Below, one piece after another: positions 59,201 to 64,000 of a stretch of DNA of 64,000 nucleotides. The stretch is from Primorskyibacter flagellatus (GTDB lineage Bacteria; Pseudomonadota; Alphaproteobacteria; Rhodobacterales; Rhodobacteraceae): positions 1 through 64,000 of the forward strand of contig NZ_BMFJ01000002.1 of the NCBI RefSeq assembly GCF_014638275.1, written 5' to 3'. The position numbers were made by a program, and so were the translations under genes. Below the pieces are notes generated by a model. The model was given only the letters and a program-made list of their open reading frames with translations. It did no database searches and was not told the DNA's origin. How positions within the stretch are numbered: the first letter of the stretch is position 1; the number at the start of each line of letters is the position of its first letter.

Positions 59201-59697
59201 GGAAAAACACAAGGAAATCAGCTGCAAAGGCTGCGCTCGCGCGCCAGGCTGAGGGGATCGACGTCCTGGCCGAACTGGCAGCGCTGAAGGCGATGACAGT
59301 GGCCGAGTTGCAGGGCAAGTGGCGGATGATGTTCGGCGAGCACGCCCCCAACGCCAGCCGGGGGAACCTGGAACTGCGGATCGGCTACCGCATCCAGGAA
59401 CTGGCCCTTGGCGGGGTCAAGCCCGCCACGCGGCGCACGCTGGACGCGCTGGCGGCCGAGGTCGCATCCGGCGCGCCGGGTCCGCTGATCGCGGATCCCC
59501 GCCGTCCGATCCCCGGCACCAAGCTGGTGCGCGAATGGCAGGGCGAGGAACAGGTTGTCACCGTCCTGACCGATGGCTTCGAATGGCAGGGGCGGCGCTT
59601 CAAGTCGCTCTCGGCCGCTGTGCGCGCGATCACCGGCAGTCACTGGAACGGGTGGAAGTTCTTCGGGCTGGCCCATGGTGCGGAGGCCCGCCCATGA
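59197..59697 (+). CDS. DUF2924 family protein
   Basis: A 166-residue protein with the DUF2924 signature: LAALKAMTVAELQGKWRMMFGEHAP, then LELRIGYRIQELALGG, IPGTKLVREWQGEEQVVTVL and FKSLSAAVRAITGSHWNGWKFFGL. Members sit directly upstream of large serine recombinases and may assist target choice or control of integration. The stop overlaps the recombinase ATG. Confidence 0.9.
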   Translation: MRKNTRKSAAKAALARQAEGIDVLAELAALKAMTVAELQGKWRMMFGEHAPNASRGNLELRIGYRIQELALGGVKPATRRTLDALAAEVASGAPGPLIADPRRPIPGTKLVREWQGEEQVVTVLTDGFEWQGRRFKSLSAAVRAITGSHWNGWKFFGLAHGAEARP

Positions 59698-61016
59698 GCC
59701 GCACCAAGCCCGAACCCGTCCGCCGCCTGCGCTGCGCCATCTACACCCGCAAGTCGAGCGAGGAAGGGCTCGACATGGAGTTCAACAGCCTCGACGCCCA
59801 GCGCGAGGCCTGCGAGGCCTACATCGCCAGCCAGCGCGCGGAGGGATGGGTGGCGCTCCGCGACCGCTACGATGATGGCGGCTTCTCTGGTGGGACGCTG
59901 GACCGCCCGGCGCTGTCGCGGCTGATCGCCGACATCGAGGCCGGGCTGATCGACGTGGTCGTGGTTTACAAGATCGACCGTCTGAGCCGCGCGCTGATGG
60001 ACTTCTCGAAGCTCGTCGAGATCTTCGACCGTCACGGCGTCACCTTCGTCTCGGTCACGCAGTCCTTCAACACCACGACGTCCATGGGCCGGTTGACGCT
60101 GAACATCCTGCTCAGCTTCGCCCAGTTCGAACGCGAGGTGATCGGCGAGCGGATCCGCGACAAGTTTGCGGCCTCGCGTCGGAAGGGGATGTGGATGGGC
60201 GGTCCGGTGCCGCTCGGCTACGTGGTGAAGGACCGGAAGCTGGTCATCGAGCCCGCCGAAGCCGAGCAGGTCGGGACGATCTTCCGCCTCTATGCGCGCT
60301 CAAGTTCCACGGCGCAGGTGCTGAAGGAACTGCATGCGCGCGGGATCCGCACGGAGCGCGGAGCGGTCTTTGACCGGGGTTACCTGCTGAAGTTCCTGCA
60401 CAACAAGGTCTATCTCGGCCTCGCGGTGCACAAGGACGAGGTCTATCCCGGCGAGCACGCGGCCATCATCGACCAGAAGCTGTGGGACGAGGTCCACGCG
60501 GTCATCGCCAACAACCGCGTCGCCCGCGGGGCGGTGGCGCGGGCGGCGCAACCGGCGCTCCTGCGCGGGCTGATCTTCACCGAGACGGGCGCCGCCATGA
60601 CGCCCCACCACACCAAGCGGAAGGGCAAGCGTTACTGCTACTACACGTCCATGGACGTGATCCGGAAACGCCCGGCGGCTGAGCTGCGCGGGCCGCAGCG
60701 CCTGCCGGGTGCGATGGTCGAGGAGGCGGTGATCGGCGAAATCCGCCGCATGCTGCGCACGCCGGAGGTGGCGGCGCGCACCGCACGGGCGGTCCGGAAG
60801 GAGCGGCCCGATCTCAACGAGACCACCGTCGTCGCCGCTCTGGCGCAGTTCGACGACCTGTGGAAGGCGCTCATCCCGGCCGAGCAGGCGCGCATCGTCC
60901 AGCTGCTGGTCGCGCGCGTCACGGTAAGCGAGGCGGGCCTCGCCATTGACCTGCGCCACGACGGTCTCGGCGCCATCGCCGCGCTGATGGCCCCGCCGAA
61001 GAAGGAGGTGGCCTGA
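59694..61016 (+). CDS. large serine recombinase (prophage integrase)
   Basis: A 440-residue recombinase. The catalytic region has AIYTRKSSEEG with Ser21, NSLDAQREACEAYI, and VVVYKIDRLSRALMDF; a recombinase domain follows (PLGYVVKDRKLVIEP, LKELHARGIRTERG). The usual zinc-ribbon cysteines appear to be missing. It would integrate and excise the prophage at short att sites. ATG 59694 makes an ATGA overlap with DUF2924. The att cores could not be found by eye. Confidence 0.92.
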   Translation: MSRTKPEPVRRLRCAIYTRKSSEEGLDMEFNSLDAQREACEAYIASQRAEGWVALRDRYDDGGFSGGTLDRPALSRLIADIEAGLIDVVVVYKIDRLSRALMDFSKLVEIFDRHGVTFVSVTQSFNTTTSMGRLTLNILLSFAQFEREVIGERIRDKFAASRRKGMWMGGPVPLGYVVKDRKLVIEPAEAEQVGTIFRLYARSSSTAQVLKELHARGIRTERGAVFDRGYLLKFLHNKVYLGLAVHKDEVYPGEHAAIIDQKLWDEVHAVIANNRVARGAVARAAQPALLRGLIFTETGAAMTPHHTKRKGKRYCYYTSMDVIRKRPAAELRGPQRLPGAMVEEAVIGEIRRMLRTPEVAARTARAVRKERPDLNETTVVAALAQFDDLWKALIPAEQARIVQLLVARVTVSEAGLAIDLRHDGLGAIAALMAPPKKEVA

Positions 61017-61396
61017 TGCGCGAGCCCGAGACCCTGCGCGTCCACATTCCGCTCGAACTGCGCCGCCGCGGCGGCCGCCCCCGGATCCTGCCGCCCAAGC
61101 ACGTCGAGGCCGCAATGGGCCGCGGGCAGGATCCCCACCTGCTGCGCGCCGTCGGCCGCGCATGGGCATGGCGGCAGCGCATGGAGCGCGGCGAGGTTAC
61201 AACCATCGCCGATCTCGCCGCCGAGGAGGGCCTGTCCGACCGCTACGTCAGCCGCCTCCTGCGCCTCGCATGGCTGGCGCCGGACGTGCTCGAGCGACTT
61301 GTCTTGCGTCGCGAGCCCTGCGCGATCAGCCTTTACGACCTCTGCTTCGTCGCGTCGCTCCCATGGGACGAGCAGCCGGGACGAGCTTTCGACTGA
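61016..61396 (+). CDS. HTH protein paired with the serine recombinase
   Basis: A 126-residue basic protein. An HTH-like segment is visible (TTIADLAAEEGLSDRYVSRLLRLAWLAPDVLERL). Start overlaps the recombinase stop by one base. It follows DUF2924 and recombinase in many prophages of this group and could be the directionality factor. It is the last gene before the right prophage end. Confidence 0.75.
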   Translation: MREPETLRVHIPLELRRRGGRPRILPPKHVEAAMGRGQDPHLLRAVGRAWAWRQRMERGEVTTIADLAAEEGLSDRYVSRLLRLAWLAPDVLERLVLRREPCAISLYDLCFVASLPWDEQPGRAFD

Positions 61397-61448
61397 AACT
61401 TTCATGGAGAAGACCGGCCAAAACAGGTCACTCTTCGGCGTTGTGAAC

Positions 61449-61970
61449 CTAGATCCCAAGACCTGACTTTATAGCAGCGGTCGCCACACCCGTTCCGATT
61501 TTTGAGGCAATGTCGAGCGCCCAATTTCCAGCGTTGCGAAGGTGCTCAAGCGCTTTGGGGCCATCGCCGGAGGCCGCGGCCGCCTGCGCGGCCGCGATTT
61601 CTCCGATGGCGACGTCATGTTCGAGCTCTGTCGCCTCTGACCGCAACGCCTTCCGCAACGTTTCGAGTTCTGATGCGAGTGAGGTCAGGTCAAGGCTACC
61701 TTCATTTTCTTGCCAGATCTGTTGAAAAGTATTTCCCGTAGCTGAAGCATTTGGCCCCATCGCTCCAACTTGACCTCCCTTATATTGGTCACCCACAACA
61801 ACCTCCTGTTGTTCCGCCGATTGAAAGTAGACATTACCTTCGATTTTATGGATTACTTGAAGCGCTTTCGCCTGCTGTTCTTCGGATATATTTCCAAAAT
61901 AACTATCCTGCTTCTTTTCGATGATCTGAAGCATCTTCATGAAGATATCGAATTCATCATGCTCCGGCAT
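61449..61970 (-). CDS. small coiled-coil protein paired with the TIR-like/TPR protein
   Basis: A 173-residue protein. The middle has a glycine-rich turn (VVVGDQYKGGQVGAMGPNASATGNTFQQ) between an acidic N-terminal helix and a long C-terminal coiled coil (LASELETLRKALRSEATELE). GxVGAMGPxA-type segments are known in proteins attached to bacterial NTP-dependent conflict systems, where they may mediate association with the effector. It starts 5 bp after the TIR-like/TPR stop, so it is co-transcribed. Function unknown. Confidence 0.6.
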   Translation of the reverse strand: MPEHDEFDIFMKMLQIIEKKQDSYFGNISEEQQAKALQVIHKIEGNVYFQSAEQQEVVVGDQYKGGQVGAMGPNASATGNTFQQIWQENEGSLDLTSLASELETLRKALRSEATELEHDVAIGEIAAAQAAAASGDGPKALEHLRNAGNWALDIASKIGTGVATAAIKSGLGI

Positions 61971-61975
61971 GAAGA

Positions 61976-63469
61976 TCAGCCCGGCTCAGATGCTGATCTG
62001 GATGACAGATCGCTAATTTTTGCGGCTATAACGTCACGATCTGGAGCGCCTAATTCTTCAGATATATTGAACGCGCGCTCCAAGAGTCGTCTTGCTGCGT
62101 CTCGGTCTCCAGCTTTAATTGAGATATCTGCTAGTGCTCCCCACGTCCTGGCAAGCCCACGCCTGTCTCCCAAACTCTCTTGGATCTCAGCTGCCTGACG
62201 CAACATAGTCGCTGCTTCGGCGATGTCTCCCCGTGCTTCTGCAACCTTCGCAAGGTTGAACAGAGACGCCGCGCGTCCAGAGCGATCCCCCAACCTATCC
62301 TTGATCTCCATGGAGCGCCTGAGGCTTGCCTCTGCTTGATCAAGGTCGCCTCGATCGATGAGCAGTGAAGCGATGTTGTGGAGCGTCCTTGCATAGCCAT
62401 ACTGGTCGCCATGGCGCTCTGATATCTCTATCGCTTGGCGAAGCGCACTCTCCGCCTCATCTAAGCGACCACTATGCTCATAAACAGCAGCCAAGTTTGA
62501 GAGTGTCGAAGTGTATGTTGGATGATCCTGTCCCAGAAATTGCGCCTGAACTCCAAGCGCTTCTTGAAATAGACTTTCTGCTTTTTCCAAGTCTCCCATC
62601 TGGCTCGACAGGTACCCAAGATTCGAGAGACCACTAGCCAGAAGGGTTTTCGAGTCGACTTGCCTCGCAACCTCTATTGCCCTCCTATAGAAATCCTCAG
62701 CTCTCTGTAGCTCGCCTTGCGCTTCAAAAACATTTGCAAGATTTATGTAGACTGACGCCTCAGCCTCAGGGTCGTCACTTCTCTTTAATATCTCCGCAGC
62801 CTCTTCAAGATTTCTTCTTGCTTTTTCATAGGAGCCTACCTGCTGGTACGTCGTCCCAAGCAGGTTATACGCTTCGGCATGTAAAGTAGAAGGTTTGGAG
62901 GGGCGAAGAATCGCCAAGCTATTTTCAAGCAACCTAATCGCCTCCTCAAGGCGACCAGATTTTCTAGATTTTATCGCCCGGCTTATCTCTTTCCTCGCTA
63001 TTTCCTCGCCTTCTTTCTGATCTATCTGGCCAGGTTGATTGATGGATGCGTCACTCCACCTCTGTTCACTACGAATAGTAACCAACGTGTTGTGGATAGA
63101 CTTTCGTAGAGATTTTAAGCCTTCCGAAGAATCCTGGAACCGAATGATATGCATGTGAGAAAGGTCGGAAGGAACATTAGAGTAGTCATCGGTGACAATG
63201 ATCGTGCGTTTGCCCATTCCCTGCGCGATACCAAGTTCGTACAGAACGTTGGGATTGCTTCCAGATATATCAGCTAGAATTAGATCAGCTTTTTTGATGG
63301 CCGACCAGATGGCGGAGGCAAGTTGTTCTCCGAGCTTGACGTCGTCAGCAGAAATCGCAAAAAATCCAGCGCCTTCGACCGCTGGCCTAAGAACAGTTTC
63401 GCTCAGCCTTCGGGCTGCTCCAGTGCGCGAAGCTAAAATGAAGCAGTATTGATGGTCTTCTCTCGGCAT
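61976..63469 (-). CDS. TIR-like nucleotide-binding domain fused to TPR repeats
   Basis: A 497-residue protein. Residues ~1-130 resemble a TIR-like or nucleoside deoxyribosyltransferase-like domain (ADLILADISGSNPNVLYELGIAQGMGKRTIIVTDD, with the putative catalytic Glu in LYELG). The rest is a tetratricopeptide array (about eight repeats, such as AEAYNLLGTTYQQVGSYEKARRNLEEA). This resembles defence proteins that sense a signal and destroy a nucleotide such as NAD. It is more AT-rich than the neighbours. Start choice is uncertain: ATG 63469 (MPREDHQ) follows no strong ribosome site; alternatives upstream exist. Confidence 0.65.
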   Translation of the reverse strand: MPREDHQYCFILASRTGAARRLSETVLRPAVEGAGFFAISADDVKLGEQLASAIWSAIKKADLILADISGSNPNVLYELGIAQGMGKRTIIVTDDYSNVPSDLSHMHIIRFQDSSEGLKSLRKSIHNTLVTIRSEQRWSDASINQPGQIDQKEGEEIARKEISRAIKSRKSGRLEEAIRLLENSLAILRPSKPSTLHAEAYNLLGTTYQQVGSYEKARRNLEEAAEILKRSDDPEAEASVYINLANVFEAQGELQRAEDFYRRAIEVARQVDSKTLLASGLSNLGYLSSQMGDLEKAESLFQEALGVQAQFLGQDHPTYTSTLSNLAAVYEHSGRLDEAESALRQAIEISERHGDQYGYARTLHNIASLLIDRGDLDQAEASLRRSMEIKDRLGDRSGRAASLFNLAKVAEARGDIAEAATMLRQAAEIQESLGDRRGLARTWGALADISIKAGDRDAARRLLERAFNISEELGAPDRDVIAAKISDLSSRSASEPG

Positions 63470-63959
63470 CGTGTCCGAACTCTTTTGGTCTTGGCGATTA
63501 ACTAGGATGGCTTCACCGATCATTGTCGAACTGCGGCCATCTCGCAATGGCAATGCGAGATTTGGGGCGAGTGCCGGGTCTTGGCCCGGTAGAGACCTGG
63601 GGTTGGAGAACTCTCGGCATGAACCGTACAGGCAAGCCACCGCCACGACTACGCGCTGGCCTGTTCCCGCCCGCCGGCCTGCGCCTCCTGCATGTTCGGT
63701 CTCCGTTCCGCTCGATAGCGATGGAAACAGGGCGCGCAGTTTTGGCGGGATTGCGAGTCAGGCCATTGGAAAAGCGCGAGAATTCTCGACCGAACCGAAA
63801 TCGGAGCGGTTCGCCCGACCAGAGACGAGAGGCCATTCAGAGACAGAAATCGCTGTGTGCCCGCGTCTCAGCTGTTCGCACCCAGCCGGCAAACCCCTTT
63901 GAAAACAGGACAAAATTCGCCTCGGACGGGCGGCATGTACAGGTTCGAAAGGGTGATAG
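63470..63959. other. non-coding DNA between the TIR-like gene and tRNA-Ser
   Basis: About 490 bp with no convincing gene on either strand. It contains the right copy of the diverged repeat (63889-63967, overlapping the tRNA end). The promoter of the TIR-like/TPR operon should lie here. Confidence 0.5.
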
Positions 63960-63967
63960 TGGCGGAG
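63889..63967 (+). repeat. right copy of diverged direct repeat at the tRNA-Ser 3' end
   Basis: The blocks at 63889-63906 (18 bp) and 63958-63967 (10 bp) match 897-914 and 965-974. The second block overlaps the end of the tRNA gene (TGG at 63960-63962, the complement of CCA). This is what a tRNA-targeting island leaves at its far end, though divergence between copies is high for recent integration. Confidence 0.6.
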
Positions 63968-64000
63968 ACGAAGGGATTCGAACCCTCGAGACGGTTTCCC
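63960..64000 (-). tRNA. tRNA-Ser, 3' part (cut by the window end)
   Basis: On the minus strand the sequence contains a variable arm with a GGGAAACC hairpin, a T arm (GGGTTCGAATCCC), the acceptor strand CGTCTCC, discriminator G and encoded CCA. The long variable arm and acceptor fit tRNA-Ser. The anticodon half is outside the window, so the isoacceptor cannot be stated. Confidence 0.8.

Noticed and set aside
61397..61448. Right attachment site of the serine recombinase matching the brxA end
   Set aside because: Only a short CTGAA-type similarity with 15485-15507 is visible, too little to support an att core.

Overview
The window looks like part of an alphaproteobacterial chromosome, probably Rhodobacterales. 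GC is high over most of it, the prophage tail genes follow the order seen in Rhodobacter-type gene transfer agents (GTA), and the phage small genes belong to families common in that group. The organism call is an inference from gene content. No ribosomal or housekeeping gene other than a partial tRNA-Ser is present.

Layout. (1) Bases 1-1250: the end of an IS3-like element has cut short a 5-methylcytosine methyltransferase gene, followed by about 750 bp without genes. That stretch holds a diverged copy of the sequence found next to the tRNA-Ser at the right end of the window. (2) Bases 1251-15496: a small excisionase-like HTH gene, then a complete type 3 BREX phage-defence operon: WYL regulator (BrxR), BrxF, BrxC, an extra AT-rich 140-residue gene, the PglXI methyltransferase, BrxHII helicase, PglZ and BrxA. 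Nearly all junctions are tight or overlapping. (3) Bases 15508-61396: a prophage of about 46 kb starting 11 bp after brxA. Its late genes run on the minus strand: lambda-like terminase, gpW and portal; a protease-capsid fusion; a tail module with a -1 frameshift chaperone; a GTA-like tail tip; and a lysis cassette. Its replication and recombination genes are also on the minus strand: primase-helicase, Cas4-like nuclease, DEAD-box helicase, SSB-like protein and a Sak4-like ATPase. It also has two DNA methyltransferases, an S24 repressor and a large serine recombinase at the right end. Forward-strand cargo includes LysE, VapBC and a 1254-residue nuclease-STAND ATPase. (4) Bases 61449-64000: a two-gene minus-strand operon, encoding a TIR-like/TPR protein and a small coiled-coil protein, then non-coding DNA and the 3' part of a tRNA-Ser.

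How it fits together. The region reads as a defence island next to a tRNA-Ser. BREX, the STAND protein, the TIR-like/TPR pair and VapBC are all plausible defence functions. The prophage carries its own methyltransferases, which could help its DNA evade restriction. Three prophage genes are broken as read: the capsid and DUF2460 genes by frameshift, and the Sak4-like gene by an amber codon. The prophage is therefore probably defective, unless these are sequencing errors.

Strongest candidates for undescribed biology are the nuclease-STAND gene (55074-58838), the TIR-like/TPR pair (61449-63469), the extra BREX gene together with the AT-rich 5' part of pglX (6710 to about 9075), and a cluster of CCGAAACTGG repeats (44491-44725) beside the phage primase-helicase gene.
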